A stretch of 64,000 bases of DNA. Origin: Aurelia coerulea (Eukaryota > Cnidaria > Scyphozoa > Semaeostomeae > Ulmaridae). Location: the NCBI GenBank assembly GCA_039566865.1, contig CM076960.1, positions 8,530,001 through 8,594,000 of the forward strand, read 5' to 3'. Positions within the stretch are counted from its first letter, which is position 1, and each line of letters opens with the position of its first letter. A program made the translations under genes and the position numbers. Shown piece by piece: positions 59,801 to 64,000 of this stretch. Under the pieces are notes generated by a model. The model made no database searches. It saw only the letters and a list, made by a program, of their open reading frames with translations, and had not been told where the DNA came from.

Positions 59801-62800
59801 ATAGCCTACTCCTACATATCGATGAAATACGAATGCTTGTAAACGAATTGGGGATTCACGTTCTTGCAATAAATGAGACCAAGCTTGATGATACTATCGA
59901 TGATAGCTTAGTCAATATCGATGGGTATACTATCAAAAGGTGTGATCGTGACCGTAATGGGGGTGGTGTTGCAGTTTATCTTAAAGATACTTTGTTACAC
60001 AAATCTAAAGTGCGGGAAGACGTTCCCAAATCTTTTCTTGAGCTCTTATGCGTTGAGATTAAACCTGCTCGTGCTGCTCCTTTCTTCGTTGTGGCTTGGT
60101 ACAGGCCTCCTAACGTAAGTGTTGATACCTTTGATCAGTTAGAAGAATGTCTGGAATTTCTTGATAGGGAAGACAAGGAAACTATTATTCTAGGCGATAC
60201 AAACTGTGATTTTCTGCCTAAATATTCGAAAGCCGGGATTTCAAATGACCTTCCAGCTCATTCCCTACGTCTGCTAGAAATATATAATCTATTTGGATTT
60301 CATCAATTAATTGAAAACCCTTCTCGTGAGACACTGACCACTACTACTCTAATAGATCATATAGCTACGACAAGCAAGAGTAATATAGTAACCTCGGGAA
60401 TACATAAATCTTGCCTCAGTGATCATTATTTGGTCTTTTGTGTCAGGAAATTTCGTGGTGCTTGCAAAAAACAACACAAAAATATTTCTACAAGGCAAAT
60501 GAAGAACTTTGATCAAGCCGAGTTTGTCAAAGATCTTGTAGGGGTAGACTGGAGAGGCATCGTGCGGAATACAGACGATGTGAATGTTGTAGTTAACAAA
60601 TGGACAAACATTTTCTCGCTTATTCTTGAAAAACATGCCCCAACCCGTAACAGGCGTGTTTCTGACAAATTCTGTCCTTGGTTGACCAATGATTTCAAAC
60701 TTATGTGCAAGGCAAGAGATAAGTTAAAAAAACAATTTTTCAAAAGTGGTCAACCTGATGACCGATCTAACTACCGACCTATATCAGTCTTGCCTGTTTT
60801 AGCCAGGGTCTTTGAAAAGCTTATTTATAACCAACTGTACGATTATTTGAACAAAAACAAACATCTATTTTCTAACCAATCTGGCTTCAGAGCTTTACAC
60901 TCTGTTGTCACTTGCCTCCTTAACAACACAGATGACTGGTATGTGAACATGGACAATGGCAGATACACTGCAAATATTTTCATTGATCTCAAAAAAGCAT
61001 TTGACACCGTAGATCATGACATTTTACTTGCTAAATTGAGGAAGTATGGTATTGATAATCTTGAACTTACTTGGTTTACGTCTTATCTAACCAATAGAAA
61101 GCAATTCTGCAAAGTAAATGGGGTAGGTTCCAAAACAGAAGATATTCGCTGTGGTGTGCCGCAGGGTTCTTGTCTTGGCCCTCTTTTGTTTCTGATTTAT
61201 ATCAATGTGCTTCCGTTTTCTCTGAAGAAAGGTGAAGTGACCATGTACGCTGACGATACCAGTATTTCTTACTCTTCTTCGAGCTTAGTAGATATAAACC
61301 AAACTCTGAATAGTGAACTGAATGATTTGAAGCGATGGTTGCAGGGTAATAAACTTTCTTTGAATGTTTTAAAAACTCAAGCTTTGATTGTAGGTTCCCA
61401 GCCCAAAATTAAGAAAATTACCGACAAGGCTGTTGATCATCCACTATTTTTTATTGGTGACTCGCAGGTTGAAAATGTAGACCGAACAAAGTATCTGGGT
61501 GTGATAATCGATAGAAATTTGGATTGGGAAGAACACGTTTACAATCTCCGTACTAAGGTTTCTCGTGCAATTGGATTTTTGAAATATTCCAGGAAATTTT
61601 TACCTCAAAACACGTTGAGTGCAATGTATAGGGGTATCGTCGAGCCCCATTTTCGGTTCTGTTGTTCGGTGTGGGGGTGCTGTGGGGTGACTAAACTGCA
61701 AACCCTGCAGAAGCTGCAAAATCGAGCAGCTAGGATTGTAACTAAAAGTCGATTTGATACGCCTGCTATGGCATTAATTCGCAGTTTAAATTGGCCTACT
61801 GTAAATGACATTATCAGAAGCGAAACAGCTACCACAATGTACAAATCGCTAAATGGTCTGGTCCCGGAGTACCTTTCAGACTTGTTCGAAAAAAATTCTA
61901 CTCGAAATGTCAGAAAACTGAGAAACACCGATACTGATCTCTCGTTACCATTACGAAAAACTAACAATGGGCAGAGGGCTATATCTTTTCGTGGACCTAA
62001 GCTTTGGAATCAACTTGAACCTGATGCTAAACAGGCACCCTCCCTTGCCACTTTTAAGAGAAGAATCAAAAACTTGCCTTAACGAGAATTCTTTTATTTT
62101 TTTTTGTTAACTATTATATAGTGATCTTTTGAATTAGTAAATGTTTTGCCACGGCCCCCTGAAAAGCAGTTCATATGGATTGACGGGGCTACCGTGCCTA
62201 AATAAATAAAAATGAAATGAAAAAAAAAACTGGGAATTTCAAAAGGGAATTTTTACTATTTCACGGTTTCCCGGCACGGAGTAGAATAGACTGTCTTTTC
62301 TTAACTAAAGAATAGTTTCAATTGCTTTTTCGACCTACAATATTTTGCAATAGTGCATTTTTGTGTGTTCGTCCAGTCCGAATTGAGTGGCAAGGTATGA
62401 ACGTAGTATTTTCCCCCTGAGACCTATTAGATTCGATTTTCAGACCTTTTTTACTTCAAATATGCTCAATGAGCGGAACTCTTGCACGTCGTCAAGGCAA
62501 TGAAACAAAGTGTCATCCCAGTTTTTGTGTTGCTCATCCGGAGATTCCCCCTCCACCACCATGATGCAGAAAGGCGTACTAATCTCTCTGGTTTTGCCTT
62601 CAATATGAAGATGCGATGTTAGGACTAATAACTCCATCTTCAGATTACTGATTTCTTCCTACGATATGCCAAACTGTAAGTTGAAATGTCCAGCATGTAC
62701 CTAGAATGAATAGAAATTGCCAGATAACGAACTTTTTTGTCTGCGTTCAATCAAACGCCGGAACTTTTTTTTGGGACACCCGGTATATAATCTTAGCATT

Positions 62801-63400
62801 ATTCTATCTTAGAAATGTTACAGTTGTAAGAAACGTTACAGTTTAGCTACATACATAGAATTTAAATTACTTGGCAGACCGGTATGATGTTTAGAAGAGC
62901 ATTGTTTATTGACAAGAATTTTTGCATCAACTTCCCTGTGAAAGGGAAGTCGAACTTTGCATGATTGAATTTGTATGAACACAATGACATCATCGAACAA
63001 TCCTGCCAAACAGTGGACAACTCGAATATGAAATCAAATATATCAAAAAGTTTCAAACTGTATTTGTTACCATTCATCATTTGCATCAATACAAATCTTC
63101 CCTTAAATTTTCTTCTGTAAGTTGAGGCCTTTCCAAGACAGTGGATGTGAAATTTTAAAAATGGATTGGATGGTTTTGATAACATGATTTTTAAAACAGT
63201 TGATACTCACTCACCCATTACCCGTTACTCACCCAGTATGAAGAAAAAGTACTCAATGAAACGTGGACTTCTTCTTTATCGACATTTAAGCATCATAGGT
63301 GGTTGATATATTTCAATCTGTTTTGCAGGTCAATTTTGAAAAACTGAGAATGATTGCTAAAGAAGTTAGAAAAGTTTGCAAATATTGTGCAATCGGATAT
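32667..63400 (+). CDS. RAPGEF2/6: PDZ-GEF / RAPGEF2/6-type Rap exchange factor, partial, 12 exons
   Basis: Twelve exons encode about 350 codons of a guanine-nucleotide exchange factor that would load GTP on Rap GTPases at the cell cortex and junctions. In order: a linker, the RA domain ([24 protein letters not shown] to RYYIKN), and the RasGEF catalytic domain ([18 protein letters not shown] to [12 protein letters not shown]). Every donor is GT, every acceptor AG, and every junction keeps phase. Order and motifs match vertebrate RAPGEF2/6 and fly [52 protein letters not shown]. Exons are 49-184 nt; introns are 0.5-7.6 kb and filled with TEs. The N-terminal cNMP-binding, RasGEF_N and PDZ domains and the C-terminal tail are not seen. 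The reading frame has no lesion, so it is probably a live gene. RAPGEF2 versus RAPGEF6 cannot be decided; the gene probably predates their split. Confidence 0.92.
32964..34450 (+). CDS. Family B reverse transcriptase, N-terminally truncated, open frame
   Basis: The frame is open from the insertion boundary to TGA at 34448-34450. It carries motif A remnant [12 protein letters not shown], motif [21 protein letters not shown], catalytic motif [10 protein letters not shown], then thumb and C-terminal regions ([71 protein letters not shown]) and a Cys-His knuckle [20 protein letters not shown]. The open frame extends upstream to 32753 through host intron and exon a in another frame; that extension is artefact. 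Missing fingers and endonuclease mean the protein cannot be active alone. Confidence 0.9.
32964..34963 (+). mobile_element. Family B jockey-like retrotransposon, 2.0 kb, exact 10-bp target duplication
   Basis: The direct repeat AGTTTAAAGA lies at 32954-32963 and 34964-34973. Between them is a 5'-truncated element that begins in RT palm motif A, holds one long frame, a 510-bp 3' UTR and a poly-A tail of about 20. This is a complete target-primed reverse transcription product and looks recent. It sits in the sense direction in a PDZ-GEF intron, 113 bp after exon a. Confidence 0.95.
35331..38071 (-). mobile_element. Family B-related retrotransposon: endonuclease kept, RT core deleted
   Basis: On the - strand, poly-A corresponds to the T-run at 35331. 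From the 5' side: endonuclease pieces ([20 protein letters not shown] and [12 protein letters not shown] at 38000-37865, then [44 protein letters not shown]), the linker ([31 protein letters not shown]), then at about 36690 a jump straight to [20 protein letters not shown], thumb and C-terminus ([38 protein letters not shown]). The whole RT catalytic region (motifs 1 to the YADD equivalent) is missing. There are many frameshifts. It lies antisense in the same PDZ-GEF intron. Confidence 0.85.
38965..39225 (+). repeat. Solo left end of the 46694-type TA-flanked element
   Basis: TA then CCAGGTAAGTCAATAAAAAC opens a stretch that matches 46694-46930 over its length (shared GATATCAG/GGCAAATA, CTTCAAAACGTG and CCTAACATTTCT). 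No right terminus is seen before exon b, so it is a truncated or decayed copy. Confidence 0.6.
39736..39769 (-). ncRNA. Hammerhead-ribozyme motif (Penelope-type), intronic antisense
   Basis: On the - strand: perfect core CTGATGA, a 5-bp stem II (GAAGC/GCTTC) with an 8-nt loop, then GAAACGTC. All invariant core bases are present, and the self-complementary ACGT suits a dimeric helix III. Stem I begins with AUU/AAU next to the core. It is probably the remnant of a Penelope-like element terminal repeat in the 7.4-kb PDZ-GEF intron; no coding sequence accompanies it. Confidence 0.65.
40270..40334 (+). CDS. RAPGEF2/6: PDZ-GEF exon b: RA domain
   Basis: After ttatttcag the exon encodes [21 protein letters not shown] and leaves phase 2 at the donor gtaatt. 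TTA.EVV is the diagnostic second helix of the PDZ-GEF RA domain. The 7.4-kb intron before it holds one sense and one antisense retrotransposon. Confidence 0.92.
40874..40984 (+). CDS. RAPGEF2/6: PDZ-GEF exon c: RA domain core
   Basis: Encodes [21 protein letters not shown] and [11 protein letters not shown], matching the [20 protein letters not shown]...LADRIQLSGR block of PDZ-GEFs. It enters in phase 2 and leaves in phase 2; donor gtatgt. Confidence 0.95.
42204..42258 (+). CDS. RAPGEF2/6: PDZ-GEF exon d: end of RA domain
   Basis: The 55-nt exon encodes [12 protein letters not shown] and TTEIAQ. RYY(L/I)KN closes the RA domain in this family. Donor gttaca is a weak but legal GT. A 502-bp MITE lies in the following intron. 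Confidence 0.9.
42558..43059. mobile_element. 502-bp TA-flanked MITE, CCGGGTGCACTAAAATAA ends
   Basis: CCGGGTGCACTAAAATAAAC at 42558 has its inverse ending at 43059, and TA flanks both. The terminal repeats run at least 80 bp with high identity (ATGCATGTTTGACAGGCC; TCGTACACTGGACCGA). It fills half of the intron between PDZ-GEF exons d and e. Confidence 0.9.
43185..43259 (+). CDS. RAPGEF2/6: PDZ-GEF exon e: RA to RasGEF linker
   Basis: Encodes [14 protein letters not shown] and [11 protein letters not shown]; aligns with [22 protein letters not shown] of RAPGEF2, where the RasGEF domain begins. Acceptor ccacag, donor gtaatt, phase 0 on both sides. Confidence 0.92.
44023..44124 (+). CDS. RAPGEF2/6: PDZ-GEF exon f: first RasGEF helices
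   Basis: Encodes [18 protein letters not shown], then NLGKFEQ; matches [20 protein letters not shown]...LKRFEE. Thirty-four codons, phase 0 at both ends, donor gtaagt. The next intron (6.7 kb) carries a minisatellite, a decayed retrotransposon and a 3.8-kb palindrome. Confidence 0.95.
44478..44568. repeat. Minisatellite, 8-bp unit TTGCCGTG, about 11 copies
   Basis: A near-perfect tandem array with a single T-to-C change in one unit (CCGCGTT). It lies in the PDZ-GEF intron after exon f and is conspicuously GC-rich against its AT-rich surroundings. Confidence 0.95.
44790..45496 (+). pseudogene. Decayed family B retrotransposon fragment
   Basis: In broken frames it reads [24 protein letters not shown] sequence, then a MITE insertion, then [15 protein letters not shown], a run with frameshifts, and a jump from the ..PQQS block directly to an ETGRFD-stop equivalent of the family B C-terminus. 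The inner deletion and multiple stops show it is old. Orientation is sense to the PDZ-GEF gene. Confidence 0.75.
44975..45141. mobile_element. 167-bp TA-flanked MITE inside the decayed retrotransposon
   Basis: CAGTATTACCCCGTCACTAA at 44975 pairs with the inverse of CAGTATTACCCCGCCAGTAA ending at 45141; TA lies at each side (44973-44974, 45142-45143). The insertion interrupts family B coding sequence between the VCDFS and later blocks. Confidence 0.85.
45690..49490. repeat. 3.8-kb imperfect palindrome in a PDZ-GEF intron
   Basis: From AGCTCCCGTGGGG (left) the sequence returns inverted from the right (CCCCACGGGAGCC). Matching block pairs include GACCAATCAGGTGCC with its inverse GGCACCTGATTGGTCAA, the AGAAAGAACAATTTCGTGAT region, the TCAATTTCACATTTTGTG region, and the CTCATTTTCTGAG region. 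Arms are about 1.4-2.0 kb; the non-palindromic centre is near 47.70-48.11 kb. The left arm alone carries the 46694-47323 MITE. Outward-reading frames in both arms (for example [12 protein letters not shown] on - in the left arm) have no known family. This may be a very large foldback transposon or an inverted duplication. Confidence 0.8.
46694..47323. mobile_element. 630-bp TA-flanked element within the palindrome's left arm
   Basis: CTGGGTGAGTCGGAAAAAAG at 46694 pairs with the inverse of CCGGGTGAGTCAGAAAAATG ending at 47323, with TA flanks. The repeats continue (CTTGGAAGGCCAC versus TTTGGAAGGTCAC). Palindrome arm sequence resumes directly after it, and its absence from the right arm dates the insertion after the inverted duplication. 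Confidence 0.85.
49800..50009 (-). repeat. Solo right end with CCGGGTGTCTCAGAAAAAAA terminus
   Basis: The inverse of CCGGGTGTCTCAGAAAAAAA ends at 50009 next to TA (50010-50011). No left partner was found within the window, so the 5' limit is arbitrary. It belongs to the same terminal-motif group as the complete elements. Confidence 0.45.
50791..50890 (+). CDS. RAPGEF2/6: PDZ-GEF exon g: RasGEF core
   Basis: Encodes [18 protein letters not shown] and VIKRFIKIA, the ETFWVASEI...KRMKIIKHFIKIA block conserved in all RasGEF domains. Acceptor tatcttctag, donor gtaaga, phase 1 out. Confidence 0.95.
51703..51751 (+). CDS. RAPGEF2/6: PDZ-GEF exon h: RasGEF core micro-exon (49 nt)
   Basis: Encodes [16 protein letters not shown], the universally conserved C...(K)N(F/Y)NS.FA(I/L) motif of RasGEF domains. 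It joins in phase with its neighbours, completing a lysine codon on the left and a serine codon (S of SGL) on the right. Confidence 0.93.
51869..52053. mobile_element. 185-bp MITE, AATAGACCTTTTAGSTATTC ends
   Basis: AATAGACCTTTTAGGTATTC at 51869 has the inverse of AATAGACCTTTTAGCTATTC at the right end (52053). The interior (GATAGAAGCT, CGCCACTC, CGCTCGATCCAGGCTCTTTT) matches 57956-58113. It lies in the PDZ-GEF intron after exon h. Confidence 0.7.
52255..52600 (-). pseudogene. Non-LTR retrotransposon RT C-terminal relic
   Basis: On the - strand, [14 protein letters not shown]..., then [20 protein letters not shown] and, after a one-base shift, [20 protein letters not shown]. This mirrors the [20 protein letters not shown]...RGPKLWNQL block at the end of the 59.8-62.1 kb ORF, so it is a diverged member of that CR1-like group. 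About 100 codons survive with a frameshift. Confidence 0.6.
52854..52932 (+). CDS. RAPGEF2/6: PDZ-GEF exon i: RasGEF core
   Basis: Encodes [18 protein letters not shown] and KYTKIFE; matches [26 protein letters not shown]. Acceptor cttttccag, donor gtaata. Confidence 0.95.
53568..53602 (-). ncRNA. Degenerate hammerhead-like motif
   Basis: On the - strand: CTGATGA, a stem II of GGATC/GATCC, then AAAACGTTC where a functional motif needs GAAAC...GTC. The G12 position is A and a base is inserted, so this is most likely a dead Penelope-like terminal remnant. Confidence 0.35.
53801..54423. mobile_element. 623-bp TA-flanked element, GGGGTAAT(A/G)TGGG ends
   Basis: GGGTAGGATGGGGGTAATAT at 53801 is roughly inverse to the terminus ending 54423 (inverse reads CCAGGTGGGGTAATGTGGGC), each next to TA. 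The match has small indels, so the element is older than its neighbours. GGTGGGGTAATnTGGGCC ends are seen in many invertebrate MITEs. It lies between PDZ-GEF exons i and j. Confidence 0.7.
54576..54659 (+). CDS. RAPGEF2/6: PDZ-GEF exon j: RasGEF catalytic hairpin region
   Basis: Encodes [19 protein letters not shown], then GERAYPPL; matches [20 protein letters not shown]. Acceptor ttttatag, donor gtaaga. A 409-bp MITE begins only 27 nt after the exon end. Confidence 0.95.
54687..55095. mobile_element. 409-bp TA-flanked MITE, CAGGGTG ends, next to a splice donor
   Basis: CAGGGTGTCCGAAAAAGTTG at 54687 pairs with the inverse of CAGGGTGCTCCAAAATTTGT ending at 55095, both beside TA. It starts 27 nt after PDZ-GEF exon j. 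CAGGGTG-type termini with TA duplications are characteristic of Tc1/mariner-group MITEs. Confidence 0.85.
55691..55765 (+). CDS. RAPGEF2/6: PDZ-GEF exon k: RasGEF catalytic region
   Basis: Encodes [18 protein letters not shown] and ETYVDGL; matches [25 protein letters not shown], the P(x)KDL.F.H.GN core of RasGEFs. Acceptor cccttcag, donor gtgagt. Confidence 0.96.
55766..57763. other. PDZ-GEF intron, no element recognised
   Basis: The first 2 kb of the 7.6-kb intron hold no recognisable TE or exon. A 148-codon + frame at 55924-56367 shows no family likeness. A TGACGTCA palindrome lies at 57658-57665 and a second TGACGTCA at 57613-57620. Confidence 0.35.
57771..58792 (-). mobile_element. Family B retrotransposon, 5' truncated, 7-bp target duplication
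   Basis: The T-run from 57771 marks the 3' poly-A. The - strand coding ends at 58248 and reads [47 protein letters not shown], then after a frameshift [35 protein letters not shown] and [13 protein letters not shown]. Identity with the 32964-34963 copy is high. TATCAAT flanks both ends (57764-57770 and 58793-58799). Its 3' UTR is interrupted by a small MITE. Confidence 0.88.
57956..58113. mobile_element. 158-bp MITE nested in a family B 3' UTR
   Basis: Ends TAGCTATTCAGAAGAG and inverse of TAGCTATTCTACAAAAGAG; interior matches the 51869-52053 element (GATAGAAGCT, CGCCACTC, GCTCAATCCAGGCTCTTTT). The flanking retrotransposon 3' UTR is continuous with that of the 34.45-34.96 kb copy when this segment is removed. 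Confidence 0.65.
59641..62232 (+). mobile_element. CR1-like non-LTR retrotransposon (family C) inside the inverted repeats
   Basis: The element contains endonuclease and RT in one frame and a 3' UTR ending in an AATAAATAAAAATGAAATG tail and short A-run at 62201-62230. A GC-rich stem-like block (GCCACGGCCCCCTG... GACGGGGCTACCGTGCC) precedes the tail. The 5' boundary is only approximate and no target duplication was found. Confidence 0.8.
59779..62082 (+). CDS. Endonuclease-reverse transcriptase of family C with in-frame internal deletion
   Basis: The first good ATG is at 59779 ([11 protein letters not shown]); the frame is open from 59722 to TAA at 62080. The endonuclease has all expected catalytic blocks: [42 protein letters not shown]. 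After KARDKLKKQ (about 60735) the sequence jumps to [20 protein letters not shown], skipping the usual ~190-residue linker and first RT segment yet keeping frame. The palm is otherwise complete: [53 protein letters not shown] is normally IYIND(L), a D-to-V change. The C-terminus carries [17 protein letters not shown] and RGPKLWNQL. The copy is probably inactive despite 786 open codons. Confidence 0.88.
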   Translation, partial: TIASLNVNSLLLHIDEIRMLVNELGIHVLAINETKLDDTIDDSLVNIDGYTIKRCDRDRNGGGVAVYLKDTLLHKSKVREDVPKSFLELLCVEIKPARAAPFFVVAWYRPPNVSVDTFDQLEECLEFLDREDKETIILGDTNCDFLPKYSKAGISNDLPAHSLRLLEIYNLFGFHQLIENPSRETLTTTTLIDHIATTSKSNIVTSGIHKSCLSDHYLVFCVRKFRGACKKQHKNISTRQMKNFDQAEFVKDLVGVDWRGIVRNTDDVNVVVNKWTNIFSLILEKHAPTRNRRVSDKFCPWLTNDFKLMCKARDKLKKQFFKSGQPDDRSNYRPISVLPVLARVFEKLIYNQLYDYLNKNKHLFSNQSGFRALHSVVTCLLNNTDDWYVNMDNGRYTANIFIDLKKAFDTVDHDILLAKLRKYGIDNLELTWFTSYLTNRKQFCKVNGVGSKTEDIRCGVPQGSCLGPLLFLIYINVLPFSLKKGEVTMYADDTSISYSSSSLVDINQTLNSELNDLKRWLQGNKLSLNVLKTQALIVGSQPKIKKITDKAVDHPLFFIGDSQVENVDRTKYLGVIIDRNLDWEEHVYNLRTKVSRAIGFLKYSRKFLPQNTLSAMYRGIVEPHFRFCCSVWGCCGVTKLQTLQKLQNRAARIVTKSRFDTPAMALIRSLNWPTVNDIIRSETATTMYKSLNGLVPEYLSDLFEKNSTRNVRKLRNTDTDLSLPLRKTNNGQRAISFRGPKLWNQLEPDAKQAPSLATFKRRIKNLP
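62784..63328. other. PDZ-GEF intron end, no element recognised
   Basis: AT-rich sequence between the 59274-62783 transposon and exon l. A - strand 107-codon frame at 62862-63185 has no recognisable family. Confidence 0.35.
63329..63400 (+). CDS. RAPGEF2/6: PDZ-GEF exon l: RasGEF final helices
   Basis: Encodes [17 protein letters not shown], then KYCAIGY before donor gtaagt. [15 protein letters not shown] is a signature of the PDZ-GEF subfamily. It is separated from exon k by a 7.6-kb intron. The gene continues past the right edge of the window. Confidence 0.95.
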
Positions 63401-64000
63401 GTAAGTGTTATTTTGTATTGTAGTTGAATTAGTTTACCCCTTTATATCAGAATGATTTGCCATTTCAATGTTAAAATCGTTGACCCAAGCACTTGTAAAT
63501 GGACTGATGCAATTCAATGAAAGATGATTTTCGTACCAAAAAAGAAATGCTATTGTTGACAAATTTCATTTACAGAAGGATATCGCACAGTGATCCAGCA
63601 AGTGCAATAAATGCCGAAAAATGAAAGTTCTCAAAATTAATCACGCTGTAGCTCATTTGCAAGAGCATTGATTGGCAGTCAAAACAAAAGAAGAATTATT
63701 AAAATCGTCCATATGGGAGCCAAGAAACAGATTTTTTTTAAAGTTTCAAGAAAGCACAAGTTTACAAACTTGAATTTGAAAAGACAAATACTTGATTTAG
63801 GCTAACTTCGAAATTCAATTTCCCTGCTCACACAACTCTGATTCTTGAACTTCTTTTTTTTTTATTTTGTTCGTATACATCTCAGCATTATTTGTGTTTC
63901 ATATCATCGAAAACGAGTAAAAACTTTTCGAGAATGTCGCGAATTACTACATAGTACTATAGTTGAGGATAAAACCAATATTTAAGTAAAAACAGTTGCA
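63401..64000. other. PDZ-GEF intron after exon l, runs off the window
   Basis: Begins with the donor gtaagt. No further exon of the RasGEF domain or C-terminal tail is visible before the window ends. Confidence 0.5.

Larger units (their letters stand above)
59274..62783. mobile_element. TA-flanked transposon with ~300-bp inverted repeats, split by a retrotransposon
   Basis: CCGGGTGTCCCAAAAAAAAG at 59274 has its exact inverse ending at 62783, with TA on each side. The repeats match over roughly 300 bp (GTTTGATTGA, GGCAATTTCTATTCATTCTA, ACTTACAGTTTG, AGGCAAAACCAGAGAGATTA, GAGCAACACAAAAA). A 66-codon frame in the right arm (62637-62440 on -) starts [19 protein letters not shown]; the left arm has a diverged equivalent. 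The centre holds the 786-codon non-LTR ORF. Confidence 0.88.

Noticed and set aside
1..64000. CRISPR arrays, rRNA genes, prokaryotic operons
   Set aside because: No regularly spaced repeats with unique spacers, no rRNA sequence and no operon structure; all tandem repeats are eukaryotic micro- or minisatellites or MITE-internal units.

Overview
This is an AT-rich animal (metazoan) genomic window. One host gene with many short exons lies on the + strand, embedded in a dense, nested mass of transposable elements. Several things point to an early-branching animal, most likely a cnidarian: very short exons in TE-filled introns, many CR1/jockey-type non-LTR retrotransposons, a Penelope-like element with hammerhead-ribozyme-like motifs, and many foldback elements and MITEs. 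The exact clade is inference. No prokaryotic operon, CRISPR array, rRNA gene or intact tRNA gene is visible.

The host gene occupies about 32.66 to 63.40 kb and runs off the right edge. Twelve exons with correct splice signals and perfectly consistent phases (1,051 nt in all) encode part of a PDZ-GEF, a Rap guanine-nucleotide exchange factor of the RAPGEF2/6 type: the Ras-association (RA) domain followed by most of the RasGEF catalytic domain. The cNMP-binding, RasGEF_N and PDZ parts expected upstream, and the C-terminus downstream, were not found. Most introns carry TE insertions. The other host-like candidate is a small hypothetical three-exon gene on the - strand (3.53-4.44 kb).

Layout: 0-5.1 kb, mostly unassigned sequence plus the small - strand gene. 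5.1-8.0 kb, a 2.85-kb foldback element with long inverted arms, each carrying broken pieces of the same coding sequence. 8.1-14.0 kb, three non-LTR copies, one split by a 1,030-bp TA-flanked transposon. 14.1-16.75 kb, a Penelope-like element between TAA microsatellites, interrupted by a 200-bp MITE with a TAA duplication and by a foldback element with an 11-bp duplication, which itself holds a 372-bp hAT-like MITE. 16.8-25 kb, sparse sequence with two more hAT-like MITEs. 25-31 kb, truncated retrotransposons, a 1.36-kb hAT-like element, a tRNA-Val-like relic and a three-deep transposon nest. 31-64 kb, the PDZ-GEF exons with TE-filled introns, including a 3.8-kb palindrome and a 786-codon non-LTR ORF lying between 3.5-kb-spaced inverted repeats.

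Two themes stand out. First, at least six elements with unrelated interiors share termini of the form TA|C(C/A)(G/A)G(G/A)TGnnnC...AAAA (three with variants), suggesting one TA-targeting transposase class mobilised many non-autonomous families. Second, a single jockey-like retrotransposon family (family B below) has at least six copies between 27.6 and 58.8 kb in both orientations. One 2.0-kb copy has exact 10-bp target duplications and an open RT frame.
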